From positions 62,001-126,000 of the forward strand of contig CAZTSI010000004.1 in assembly GCA_964616755.1 (NCBI GenBank): a DNA stretch of 64,000 nt, given 5' to 3'. Each line of letters opens with the position of its first letter. Position 1 is the first letter of the stretch. Positions 6,843 to 17,100 of the stretch are shown here, in pieces. Source of the DNA: CAYNFR01 sp964616755 (GTDB lineage Bacteria > Bacteroidota > Bacteroidia > Chitinophagales > Saprospiraceae). The notes beneath the pieces are model-generated. The model saw only the letters and a program-made list of their open reading frames with translations. It was not told the DNA's origin and searched no databases. Both the position numbers and the translations under genes were made by a program.

Positions 6843-9461
6843 ATGAATAAACCTGATAAAGATCCAAGGTACAAGTTTCTCGATCTAAAGATCTATGCCG
6901 AAACAGAATGGCTCGCCGATAATCGTAAGAAGTATAGACAAGTATTTCAAGAGAAGGAGCTAAGTTATATCTATGTCGAACTATCGATTGTCAATAGACT
7001 TTATGAAGTAGATGCTTGGGAGGTGCCAATTAAGCTCGTATGCTATCAACTTGGAGCTGAAAGAAAGTCGATTTGTTCTATTGAAGTAATCAGGCAGATC
7101 AGCGAACATGATCATATTGCCTATATTCGAGAAGGGTGGGGCAACAAGAATATTGCGTCATTTTGGAAGCCAGGAAAGTATTGCTGGGTAGCCTACTTGG
7201 ATGAGCAAAAGCTGATGACCAAATACTTTTATGTCGAAGAACTTCATAAGGTCTTTACGCTTGAACAGTATTGTAATGCATTGTATGTCAGAGATATAGA
7301 GTTTTATGAAGGAGCGAGTAACGATAATGAGACCTTGCCTTCACGCGAATATTTTCAGACCTTTTCTGCTACCGAATCGCGATATGTATTTGCAGAGATT
7401 TCACTTGAGAATAAGTATGATTATGCAGACTGGCATGCCGAGATTTTCGTACGCTACTATAATCAAGGACGAGAGCTAAAGGGTGAGATCGTAAAACTTC
7501 AAAAAATTATGGCCACAGATGTAGAGCTCGTAATAAGCCTTGGCTGGGGATCTAATATTAAAGGGGCATGGCGCAAAGGTCACTATCGGGTAGAAGTAGT
7601 ATTCCAAGACGAAATGATAGGTGAGTCGATGTTCACGATAGATGATAATTTTGAAAAGTCGACAGAAGATTTACCTGATTTTTTTTCGAACAGAGAGGAG
7701 CTCATTCGTATACCAGTAGACTATAAATCTGCGCGTCAATCGTTTAAAGAACTAAATCAGCTTATCGGGCTGAACAAAGTGAAACAACAATTATCTGATC
7801 ACTCCAAGTACATAAAATTTTTGCAACTGCGCCTCAAAAGAGGGTTTAATGACGACGCGCACCTTAATCTACACAGCGTTTTTATAGGTAATCCAGGCAC
7901 TGGCAAGACGACAATTGCTCGATTATTAGGGAGCATCTACCGCGAAATGGGGCTTTTAGAGAGGGGACATGTCCATGAAGTTGATAGGGTAGATTTGGTC
8001 GGCGAGTTCATAGGACAAACAGCGCCCAAAGTAAAAGAAGCATTTTTAAAAGCTGCTGGTGGAGTATTGTTTATTGACGAGGCATATGCTTTGGTGCGAA
8101 GTACTGAGGACACAAAAGATTTTGGACGCGAAGTAATTGAACTATTGGTCAAGGAAATGGGTAACCCTCAGAGTAAATTTATGGTTATCGCCGCAGGCTA
8201 CCCAGAAGAAATGGAGAACTTTATCTCTAGCAACCCAGGGCTGCGATCTCGTTTTAAATATATCTATGAGTTTGAAGATTTTAGTGTCACCGAGCTGTTC
8301 TCCATTCTTGATACGATGTGCTTACAGAACGAAGTCATGCTTACGGCTTCGGCAAAATCCTTGTTAGAGCAGGATATTCAAGAGGCGTATCGTATGCGTG
8401 ATAGAAGTTTTGGAAATGCACGTTTTGTATCTTCCCTGCTAGAAAAAGCTAAGATAAATATGGGCATTCGTCTCATGCGCGCTAAAGATCAAGATGCCCT
8501 CTCTGATGAAGAGCTGAGCACCATAACACTTAGAGATATACAATTACTTTCTCGTCCTAACAAGCAAGTAATTAGTCAGGTTGGCATACATGAGGAATTA
8601 CTACAGACTGCCATTCGAGAGTTGGATGCAATGATAGGGTTAGGTAATGTTAAAAAGCAGGTTAAAGATCTTGTAGAAGTGATCAAATACAAATTAATCA
8701 GAGGGCAACTAACGACTTCATCGGTTAATATGCATACCGTGTTATTAGGAAACCCAGGAACGGGCAAAACGACGGTAACGCGAATTTTGAGTCGTATATT
8801 TCATGCCTTGGGTATTTTAGAACGTGGACATATAGTTGAGACGGATCGCCAAGGTTTAATCGCGGGCTACGTCGGACAAACGGCGATAAAGACCTCCAAA
8901 GTCATAGATAGTGCGCAAGGCGGGGTACTATTTATAGATGAGGCTTATAGTCTTATCAAACCAGGTGCCCTCAATGATTTTGGCGATGAGGCCATTCAGG
9001 TGTTGCTAAAGAAAATGGAAGATCTTAGAGGCAAATTCTTCGTTTTTGTAGCTGGCTATCCGCAATTGATGCGAACATTTATGGAATCCAATCCAGGTTT
9101 GCAAAGTAGATTTGATTTGACCTTGTTTTTTGAAGATTTCACGCATGATGAACTTGGTCAAATTGCTCTTAGTTTGATACAAGAAAAGAAGTTGCGAATT
9201 GGTAAAAGAGCGGTTCAAGAATTAAAGGCATATTTGAAAGAAGAATATTTAACCAAAAAGCAAGGCTTCGGCAATGCTCGCAGAGTACGTCAAATTGTTA
9301 ATGAACTACTAGCGCAACAACAGTTGAGAGTCGGAAAGGAAAAAGTATCAGCCAATTCAAGCTTTGTTCAACTTGTAAAACTTGAAGATGTTCAAAATTG
9401 CATTGTCAATTTGAAATATTCCTCTATGGATTTATCTGGGAGACGACGTATAGGTTATTAA
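6843..9461 (+). CDS. Tandem CbxX/SpoVK-type AAA ATPase with duplicated N-terminal domain
   Basis: 872 residues, no signal peptide, so cytoplasmic. Two AAA modules are complete: Walker A GNPGTGKTTIAR near residue 349 and GNPGTGKTTVTR near 635, each with Walker B GGVLFIDEAY about 55 residues later and an arginine-finger-like SNPGL(R/Q)SRF. Both match the CbxX/CfqX/SpoVK family, whose members include the Rubisco activase CbbX and EccA of type VII secretion. Residues of about 10-290 form two copies of a beta-rich domain: compare EGWGNKNIASFWKPGKY with LGWGSNIKGAWRKGHY, each followed by a matching strand pair. Partner and substrate are unknown. The gene is monocistronic, and its stop overlaps the convergent beta-barrel gene by 4 bp. 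Confidence 0.85.
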   Translation: MNKPDKDPRYKFLDLKIYAETEWLADNRKKYRQVFQEKELSYIYVELSIVNRLYEVDAWEVPIKLVCYQLGAERKSICSIEVIRQISEHDHIAYIREGWGNKNIASFWKPGKYCWVAYLDEQKLMTKYFYVEELHKVFTLEQYCNALYVRDIEFYEGASNDNETLPSREYFQTFSATESRYVFAEISLENKYDYADWHAEIFVRYYNQGRELKGEIVKLQKIMATDVELVISLGWGSNIKGAWRKGHYRVEVVFQDEMIGESMFTIDDNFEKSTEDLPDFFSNREELIRIPVDYKSARQSFKELNQLIGLNKVKQQLSDHSKYIKFLQLRLKRGFNDDAHLNLHSVFIGNPGTGKTTIARLLGSIYREMGLLERGHVHEVDRVDLVGEFIGQTAPKVKEAFLKAAGGVLFIDEAYALVRSTEDTKDFGREVIELLVKEMGNPQSKFMVIAAGYPEEMENFISSNPGLRSRFKYIYEFEDFSVTELFSILDTMCLQNEVMLTASAKSLLEQDIQEAYRMRDRSFGNARFVSSLLEKAKINMGIRLMRAKDQDALSDEELSTITLRDIQLLSRPNKQVISQVGIHEELLQTAIRELDAMIGLGNVKKQVKDLVEVIKYKLIRGQLTTSSVNMHTVLLGNPGTGKTTVTRILSRIFHALGILERGHIVETDRQGLIAGYVGQTAIKTSKVIDSAQGGVLFIDEAYSLIKPGALNDFGDEAIQVLLKKMEDLRGKFFVFVAGYPQLMRTFMESNPGLQSRFDLTLFFEDFTHDELGQIALSLIQEKKLRIGKRAVQELKAYLKEEYLTKKQGFGNARRVRQIVNELLAQQQLRVGKEKVSANSSFVQLVKLEDVQNCIVNLKYSSMDLSGRRRIGY

Positions 9462-11065
9462 AAAGCCACTTTAGCACCACCAGAAAATGATCTTCCAAAA
9501 ACTGCGTAATTATGCCAAATGGTATATTGATCATTTAACAAGTTGTCACCATTAATGTATAATCTAACATTATTCTTTATATTAAATGATATATCGAGAA
9601 CCATATTTTTTCGAATACCTGATGATATTGTAGCAAAAGGTATGTCCGCTTGTTGGGCATTTGCAACTATGTCTGTCCTAAAATTAAAATGCAACTTGTC
9701 GTTTAATGCATTGTAAGCAAACGAAGGGGTGACTAGCCATGTTGGTAGGTTGTATATATCTTCATTATTATTGTGTACATATCTATATAAAGTTCTTAGA
9801 GACGTGCTGAAGTTAGTTTCGCCAAAGCGATACGTAGCCGCTGCGCTCAATTCAGCTTGATGATAGTTCAAAGTGTTTCCATCAAAGAGACCACTTCGGG
9901 ACGTAGATGGAACAAAGTTAAGAACCCTATCGAATATATCATATGTCAAACTTGCATCAAGCGATAATGGAGTACTTAGTCTTATACTTGCCCCGGTACT
10001 TGCTGTAGAATGTACACCTACACTTCCTATGGCAGATGACAAGTGATTTATGTATCCATTTACAATCGAAGTACTTTGAAAATTATTAAAGCGCACAAGC
10101 TGATCGGCTTTCAAACGAAAGGTGAATGTTTCACTAGGTTTCCATTCAGCAGAAATAGATGGAAAAATACTCGTCCTTGTGTTAGTTACATTCGTTCTTA
10201 CTCCGATTAAAATAAGTTTGGTAGGATCTTGAATTCTATATCTTAGGGATGGACTAAATGCTGAAACTCCGGATGTTATAGAAGAGGTTGAATACATAAT
10301 AGGAGCCTCTAACTTAATACTTGTTTTACCATTTAATTTTAATATGGACGTCGGTAGAATAGTCAGGACATGTTCTGATGCTTTGTCTATGCCAGTGCTA
10401 GTATATTCAAGGCAAAGACCATATTGCCACAATTTAGGTGCGAGACTAAAATTCTGTATTGACCATTCTAATACTGTTGTATTAATGTTGCGTACGTCTT
10501 CAATTTCAATTACAGGCAGGCTCGATCCAAATAATCCCATACGCAATTGATTATTTTGAAGGCTGAATGTGGTCAGTAGGTCTTTTGTAAGATAATATCT
10601 CGCAGATAGTGCACCACCCGATTGGCTTACGAATTTATTAGCTACCGTTTTGTCGTTCCAGTTGAAATGTTCTAAGTCGATCGTAACGTCGAAATAGTTA
10701 TCGAGCTGAAATGTATAGGACAATTCACCCGTGAGTTGGTTCATGTTTCCTTTGCTTAGATGTATAAGGCCCTTATTGACCTGTTTATCTTGTGGGTTAT
10801 TATAACTTAAGGGCGTGATTGAAAATCGAGATTGTGGTGTGTAAGCAGAAAGATAGCGAAGAGAATCTACGAAGGATTTTTTTTGCGCTTCTGGCATGAC
10901 AATGTCCTTTAGGCTATAAAGTGCATTGGTCTGATAGATATCCGTGTTATATACTTTTTCTACTAGGATAGATTTTTCTTTAATTTCTTGAGCTACAATA
11001 CAATTCGTAACGAAGAACGCTATTAAAAGTGAGAGGATATTTTTTTTCATTGTATGTGTTTTCAT
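9458..11065 (-). CDS. Outer-membrane beta-barrel protein paired with TPR protein
   Basis: 535 residues. A signal peptide ends near CIVAQE; the ATG at 11050 (MKKNILSLLIAFF) is an equally good start. A short segment (VEKVYNTDIYQTNALYSL) resembles the start of a Bacteroidota family annotated as TonB-dependent receptors that lie beside large TPR proteins. The rest is alternating beta-strand sequence ending in an aromatic-rich strand (FGRSFSGGAKVAF), typical of an outer-membrane barrel. I see no clear plug domain, so a true TonB receptor is doubtful. It follows the TPR gene by 25 bp, and the two probably form one outer-membrane unit. Ligand or function is unknown. Confidence 0.75.
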   Translation of the reverse strand: MKTHTMKKNILSLLIAFFVTNCIVAQEIKEKSILVEKVYNTDIYQTNALYSLKDIVMPEAQKKSFVDSLRYLSAYTPQSRFSITPLSYNNPQDKQVNKGLIHLSKGNMNQLTGELSYTFQLDNYFDVTIDLEHFNWNDKTVANKFVSQSGGALSARYYLTKDLLTTFSLQNNQLRMGLFGSSLPVIEIEDVRNINTTVLEWSIQNFSLAPKLWQYGLCLEYTSTGIDKASEHVLTILPTSILKLNGKTSIKLEAPIMYSTSSITSGVSAFSPSLRYRIQDPTKLILIGVRTNVTNTRTSIFPSISAEWKPSETFTFRLKADQLVRFNNFQSTSIVNGYINHLSSAIGSVGVHSTASTGASIRLSTPLSLDASLTYDIFDRVLNFVPSTSRSGLFDGNTLNYHQAELSAAATYRFGETNFSTSLRTLYRYVHNNNEDIYNLPTWLVTPSFAYNALNDKLHFNFRTDIVANAQQADIPFATISSGIRKNMVLDISFNIKNNVRLYINGDNLLNDQYTIWHNYAVFGRSFSGGAKVAF

Positions 11066-11090
11066 TTCCTTTAAGAAGAGTCTAGTGAAT

Positions 11091-14045
11091 CTAATTTGTA
11101 GGTTTAATCAAGGAGAGTCTATTTTTTGCGGTTTCCTTTAATGATTGCGGTATAGCGCTTTCTGACTCTATCAGCGCTTGTAGAGCTCCCTTAGCACTGG
11201 CAAAGTCGTTTTGTATTATGTAAACATCTGATATCAGTATTAAAGATTTTGCAAACCAAGCAGGATCGGATAATAGAGATTGATAGTTATTGGTTATGTA
11301 ATTCTGACTTTTATCAAATTGATCAAGACTAAAGTAAGCCAAACCCATATAATATATATTTTGTGGATAGCTTGCTACATGCTTAATGCTTGGCTTAACA
11401 AACAACTTTGTTAACTCAAGCCACTTATTATTGACTATTAAATTCTTTGCAATTTCAGAGCATAAGCTTGTCAATTGTTCTTGATCCATTTCCTTATTGT
11501 CAAGCAAGTTTATAAGTTCTTCAATGTCTTGTACTTCATTAAGACGTATATCGCTAATAGCCATTCTAAATAGTCGCTTGGCAGATATTTTTTCATTAGG
11601 TAATTGTGACTTCCTTTGTTCGTCTATTCTTTTATAGGTACTAAAGTCACTTTGTAGAGTATACACTATCTCCTGAAGCATGTCGAATGCGGCGATGGTG
11701 TATTTATTTGTTTTTAACTGGACTAAAGAACGCAAGTGTTGGAGGGATTTTGCATATTCATGTTGACTATATGTAATTTCAGCAAGTTGAAATAAGCTAG
11801 AATGGATATATCTCGAGTCAGGAAAGTCTGTTATAATTTTCGAAAAATTGACAATAGACTCAGGAAGCTTATTAGCCTCTCTAAATTTACTGGCAAGAGC
11901 AAAGTAGATGGAATCTTTAGCTGTTAAGCTATTATGTATCTTTTCTTCTTCTAGTGAAATGTATGCCTCTGCATTAAAGGTATAATCAGCATATATTTCT
12001 TTCAACCCAAGATGTGCGCGCTTCTTTGTATCATGATTGTTTGATGAAGCCAAGATTTGTTTGTACCATTTTTCTGCAGCTGAATACTCGCCGGCATTAA
12101 CATGAATCAATCCTAATTGCAGTTGCGCTTCTTCTCGAAGAGATTCTTGAGTATCAGTTCTTATTAATTTTTTGTAATATGTACCTGCGTTATCAAGTCT
12201 ACCTAAGGTAAATAAAGTGTTGCCTGCCATTAACAAAGCTTTATCTCTATAGAGGCTTGATGAATATTCAGTAAGTAATTCATCTAATAAAAGTATCTGG
12301 TCGTAGTATCGATTTTCGAGTTCCGCTATAATCGATTTTTGAAACAATATATAATCAAGTTGCTTTTGATCTAGGGCAAAGGCTTTGTCATAAGACGCTA
12401 GAGCGTTTGTATAGTCATTGAGCAGAAAATATATATCACCGATTCTTACTAAGACATCCTCTTCTTTGATCGTGGTGTTAATGTTTTTCTCCAAACTTTT
12501 ATATGCTACGCCAAACTGTCCAAGTGATTTTTTAAGTTGTTTATCTTTGAGATAGCAGTAGGCCAACATATAATTGACATCAAATAAAAGGGTTGTGTTG
12601 CTGTTGCTAGATGATTTTGATGTATTATATCGTTCAAAGTAGGCTTGAGCCTTGACAAATTCTTTTTTGTCATATGCTAATATCCCGCGCCATGCGGCTA
12701 CATTGGCGTGTTCATCGATGTTGGGGAAAATAGATTCATACAAATCAAAATATGAAAGAGCTGTGGCAGGTTGATTTGTTTTAATAGCGCCCATTGCTCT
12801 ATTATAGATTGCCCCTTTAATGTAATTGTGATCATAATTGAACGCGTTCAATTGCAGGCATATGTCTTTAAATAGATCCATATGTTCTACATCAGAGAGT
12901 AGGGTAGCTAAGAAGGCATTGATATCGGGGTTAGGATGTGTTTTTTGGAGCTGTTTTGTTATCAAAGCACATTTATCATAGTTTTTGAGTCGATAATGCA
13001 GCACCAATTGATTCCATTTAATATCATAGGGGTTTACATTTCCAGTATTTTCTAGTTGTTCATAAACTTGGAGGGCTTCTAAAAGCTTGTTTTGTTGGGT
13101 ATAGATTATGGCTAGCTCTTGTAATGCGGCTGAATGCAATGGACTATTATCTTTTATTTGTGATAATTGAGCAAGTGAGTTCTCAGTATTTCCTAGTTTG
13201 TTATCAAGAATTGCTTTGATGTAGCTCTCATCCGCCGTTAATTTTCTATGAGTACTAATCAGAAGAATAGAGGCAAGGGCATCATTAAACTGTCCTGTAT
13301 AATATTGGCTCATGGCCACAACATGGATGATTTCAGGTAGTTTGAAGAGTTTTGTTTCATTTACCCTCTTAGCGTAGTATTTTATTATAGTCGTATAATC
13401 CTTAAGTGCGAAATGACTTATAGCAAGATAGTACGGACTGTGCTTAATCAGCGTTTCGGTTTTTCCAATTTTAGTCAAATACTGTAAGCCATTCGTATAA
13501 TCTTCGAGTAGAATAGAGCTAATGCCAGCATAATACGCGGCATATTCAAAATCATCACTTTTATGCTTCAGAGCTTTATCAAATGATTTGATAGCTGCTT
13601 GAAATTTCTTCTTTCTAAATAGGTCATATCCGTATAAAAATTCAATAGAAGCTAAGTCGCTCTTCTTTAAATCAAGATGACTCATATTCTCCCAATTCGG
13701 ATTGTCTGAAGGGCTGATGCCCAGAGCCACTTCTTCTTTGAGCACTTTTATAAGTAACTCGGCTATGGCAGGATCATTAAGGATAAATTCAGGCGACCGT
13801 TGAAGGGCAAAGCTAATTTCTGGTAATCGTTCCCCCAATGTAGCGATTATGTATTGTCTCAATTCCTCAGAACCGTCAATACTTATGGGTTGCTCCATGT
13901 CTGTTATTGCGCTCAAATAGGCGGACATATCTAGCTTTTCTTGCGATGTTATGCGCAACTTGGCATGCAGATTTTGTTGGCTAACTATGGGGCTGATGAA
14001 AGCAAAAGCCCAAATTAAACCACTGATAAAAAGTCTATTACACAT
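11091..14045 (-). CDS. Large periplasmic tetratricopeptide-repeat protein
   Basis: 984 residues with a signal peptide (FISGLIWAFAFISPIVSQ). The body is a long chain of TPR-like helical hairpins from about residue 130 to the end. Clear units are FEYAAYYAGISSILLEDY, YFLLNDYTNALASYDKAF and LQLGLIHVNAGEYSAAEKWY. Such proteins act as scaffolds; the Bacteroidota partner is an outer-membrane barrel, as found just downstream. No lipobox is evident, so it is probably soluble in the periplasm or bound to the barrel. The exact role is not known. It heads a two-gene minus-strand transcript and is divergent from the M36 protease gene. Confidence 0.8.
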   Translation of the reverse strand: MCNRLFISGLIWAFAFISPIVSQQNLHAKLRITSQEKLDMSAYLSAITDMEQPISIDGSEELRQYIIATLGERLPEISFALQRSPEFILNDPAIAELLIKVLKEEVALGISPSDNPNWENMSHLDLKKSDLASIEFLYGYDLFRKKKFQAAIKSFDKALKHKSDDFEYAAYYAGISSILLEDYTNGLQYLTKIGKTETLIKHSPYYLAISHFALKDYTTIIKYYAKRVNETKLFKLPEIIHVVAMSQYYTGQFNDALASILLISTHRKLTADESYIKAILDNKLGNTENSLAQLSQIKDNSPLHSAALQELAIIYTQQNKLLEALQVYEQLENTGNVNPYDIKWNQLVLHYRLKNYDKCALITKQLQKTHPNPDINAFLATLLSDVEHMDLFKDICLQLNAFNYDHNYIKGAIYNRAMGAIKTNQPATALSYFDLYESIFPNIDEHANVAAWRGILAYDKKEFVKAQAYFERYNTSKSSSNSNTTLLFDVNYMLAYCYLKDKQLKKSLGQFGVAYKSLEKNINTTIKEEDVLVRIGDIYFLLNDYTNALASYDKAFALDQKQLDYILFQKSIIAELENRYYDQILLLDELLTEYSSSLYRDKALLMAGNTLFTLGRLDNAGTYYKKLIRTDTQESLREEAQLQLGLIHVNAGEYSAAEKWYKQILASSNNHDTKKRAHLGLKEIYADYTFNAEAYISLEEEKIHNSLTAKDSIYFALASKFREANKLPESIVNFSKIITDFPDSRYIHSSLFQLAEITYSQHEYAKSLQHLRSLVQLKTNKYTIAAFDMLQEIVYTLQSDFSTYKRIDEQRKSQLPNEKISAKRLFRMAISDIRLNEVQDIEELINLLDNKEMDQEQLTSLCSEIAKNLIVNNKWLELTKLFVKPSIKHVASYPQNIYYMGLAYFSLDQFDKSQNYITNNYQSLLSDPAWFAKSLILISDVYIIQNDFASAKGALQALIESESAIPQSLKETAKNRLSLIKPTN

Positions 14046-14158
14046 GTTAAAAAATTCTAATATGTAAAACTACATTTCATTTGTCAGACTACCAAGTAAT
14101 TTGAGGAGTTTAGGCACATTCTTTTGTTTATCTCTATGGTAAACTCTTAGATAGTGGT

Positions 14159-14166
14159 TACATTTG
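14159..14166 (+). promoter_or_regulatory. Candidate -7 box (TACATTTG) for the M36 protease gene
   Basis: TACATTTG matches the Bacteroidota primary-sigma -7 consensus TAnnTTTG. It ends 8 bp before the ATG at 14174, so the transcript would have a leader of only a few nucleotides. No convincing -33 box is seen at the usual spacing. Confidence 0.45.
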
Positions 14167-14173
14167 GATCATT

Positions 14174-17100
14174 ATGCATTGGCCTGATCTTAAGTTATTA
14201 CTCTTTTTTGCTCTGTTAGGCATAGGACGTATGTCAGCGCAGGTGCCAGCGTCTGTTCAAGCGGCATTCTCTAAACATCGTACATATCATCAAGATACCC
14301 GCTTATTAAGTAAATATTATGATAGAGGACTTGATGCGGATATTTACCATTTTGCCCAGACCGTCAATGGGTTAGATTTGATTGATCATGTCACCACCAT
14401 TGTAGTAGACAAAAAGGGGGAGCTCATGCACACTGGGCTTCGCTGGTCGCATGTCGTAGATGAATCATCCACTGAGGCATCCGTAAGTCCTATAAGCGGA
14501 TGGCAGCGTTTCAATACTTCATCGGACAAGTCCTTGTCTAGAAGTTCTAAGCAACTAAAGGCTACCAACTCCAAGGTGAATGCCGCCTTGGTAAAGGATG
14601 AGATTTCTTGGAGAGAGGTGTATGTATTAAAGGATAAGTTGTTAGTCAGATGTTATGAATACAGCTACTATGATCTAGGTGAATGGAAGCAGTCTTATGT
14701 GGATGTGAAGAATGGCTCCCTTTTAATGCTAAGAAGTTTTACGACTGAGTGTAGTTTTGATCGAGACTATTTGTCCGCAGAGGCACAACACACCATGCAT
14801 TCTCATCAAGAATATGAAGAACTTCATACTGGGTCATGCCAGCACGCATATCGAGTGTTTGGCCGACCGTTGTTGAGTCCTTTGGATGGTCTCAGATCCT
14901 TGTCTTTAGCGCCGTGGCTTAGTGCCCCTAATTCTTCGCCACAAGGCTGGCACGATACTACGATCACAAGAGGCAATAACGTTTATGCCTACGAAGATAA
15001 AAGCGCTAACAATCTTCCAGGATTTTCACCCAATGGCGGTGCAGACTTATGTTTTGACTTCCCACTAGATGTAGCTCAACCCATCCAACTACAAACTGAG
15101 CCCGTAATTGTCAACATGTTTTATTGGAATAACATGTTGCATGACATCATGTATCAATATGGTTTTGATGAAGCTGCTGGAAATTTTCAACTCACTAATT
15201 TTACCAATGAAGGTTTAGGGAATGATCGCTTATTGTCAGAGGCACAAGATGGGGCAGGCATTAATAATGCTAACTTCTCGTCACCACCAGATGGATATTC
15301 ACCGGTCATGCAAATGTTTTTATGGAATGGCACGGTTAATTCTAAGGTACGCTATCCCGCCCTGGCGAATAGCTCATTTACGGCGACGTCGGCTAGTTTT
15401 GCCCCAGATTATATTCAAGTATCAGGTCGAGTAATTCAAGCAAATAGCTCTGATGCATGTTCGGTTATTAATAATGCCGGCGCTCTGGATGGAAACATTG
15501 CTCTAATCGACAGAGGAGGTTGTTCATTTACCCATAAGGTTCAGCGGGCACAGGCAGCAGGTGCTGCAGCTGTGATCATTTGCAATAATGAGAATAGTCA
15601 TTCACCGATGGGCGGCACACCTGATTCCAGTATCTTAATTCCAGCTATCATGATGTCAAAATCCTCCTGCGATACCTTAAAGCTTTTTTTAGATAGTCTT
15701 GTCATGGACATTCAGTTTAATCTAGCGTTAGACAGCGGCTTAGACAATGGCATTATCGCGCATGAATTTGCACATGGCATCAGTATCCGTCTGACAGGTG
15801 GTCCGTCGATCAGTAGTTGCCTTAATAATCAAGAACAGATGGGCGAAGGATGGAGTGATTGGTATGCTCTTATGATGGGGCTGGACGAACAATCCGCTAG
15901 TACGGACATAATAGGTATTGGTGCATATGTCGCCAACTTGCCAAATGCTAGTAAAGGAATACGCAATTATCCATATACGACCGACATGGCTCAAAATCCT
16001 ATGACTTACAATTGGATAAAATTTTCTTCAGTTCCGCATGGATTAGGGGCGGTGTGGGCCACCATGTTGTGGGACATGACCTGGGCATTGATAGAGGAAC
16101 ACGGGTTTGATGAAGATATATATACAGGCTCAGGCGGAAATAATATTGCATTGCAGCTAGTAACTACAGCATTGAAACTGCAGCCATGTGCTCCAGGTTT
16201 TGTGGATGGACGAGATGCTATTTTGGCGGCTGACCAATTGCTCTATGAGGGTCAAAACAAGTGTATTATTTGGCAGAGTTTTGCCAATCGAGGCCTAGGT
16301 TTTGGGGCTAATCAAGGCTCATCTGCGCTTCGATCTGACGGTATCGAATCTTTCGACTTACCACCTTTATGCTCGGAGTCCATCTATTTTGCTAAGCAGT
16401 TTTCGATAGGAGGTGCAGTTGGAGATACGCTCGAAGTGACACTTATACTTCGCAATAATTTGGATATACCATTAGTTGACTTGGCCATTCACGATACATT
16501 ATCGGCTTCGATGCATTATATTGATGGGTCATTAACATCTGGTCAGATGGCTAGCAATCGCTTGGTGATAGATATCGCCCAACTCGAAGTGAATCAAGAG
16601 TTACAGTATAAGTATACATGCGTTTTGAATGGCTCTAGTCCAGGAAGAGTTGTTCAAAATCATAATTGGGAGCATGGGTTTAATGGTTGGTCAGATAACA
16701 CTTTCTTGGGTAGCTCATGGATATTAGACACAACTGATCCGGTTTCTGGTATTCATCATCTTTTTGTAAAAAATGATGCTAACAGGCAGTCAGCCTATAT
16801 GGTATCTCCGCCGATGCTATTGCTTGATAGCCTTATCATGAGCTTTTGGCATAAATACTCATTTGAAGATAAATGGGATGGTGGCGTGGTAGAAATTACA
16901 GATGATAATGGGAATAACTGGTTTGATCTGGCCGATTTTATGCTAAAGAATGGATACGATGCGTCATTAAATATACAAGCTTCCTCTCCTGTTAGCGGCC
17001 GTAGAGCCTTCACTTCGACACGTGATGATTACAAATTAACCATTATTGATTTAACTCCTTGGTATGGTAAAACGATACGGATAAGATTTCTTGCGGCCTC

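Noticed and set aside
9458..11065. Beta-barrel gene as a standard TonB-dependent receptor
   Set aside because: I see no plug domain or TonB box, and the protein is shorter than usual receptors.
11091..14045. Long repeat-rich gene as a possible DNA repeat array or CRISPR-like element
   Set aside because: The repeats are protein-level TPR motifs with divergent DNA, not direct DNA repeats.
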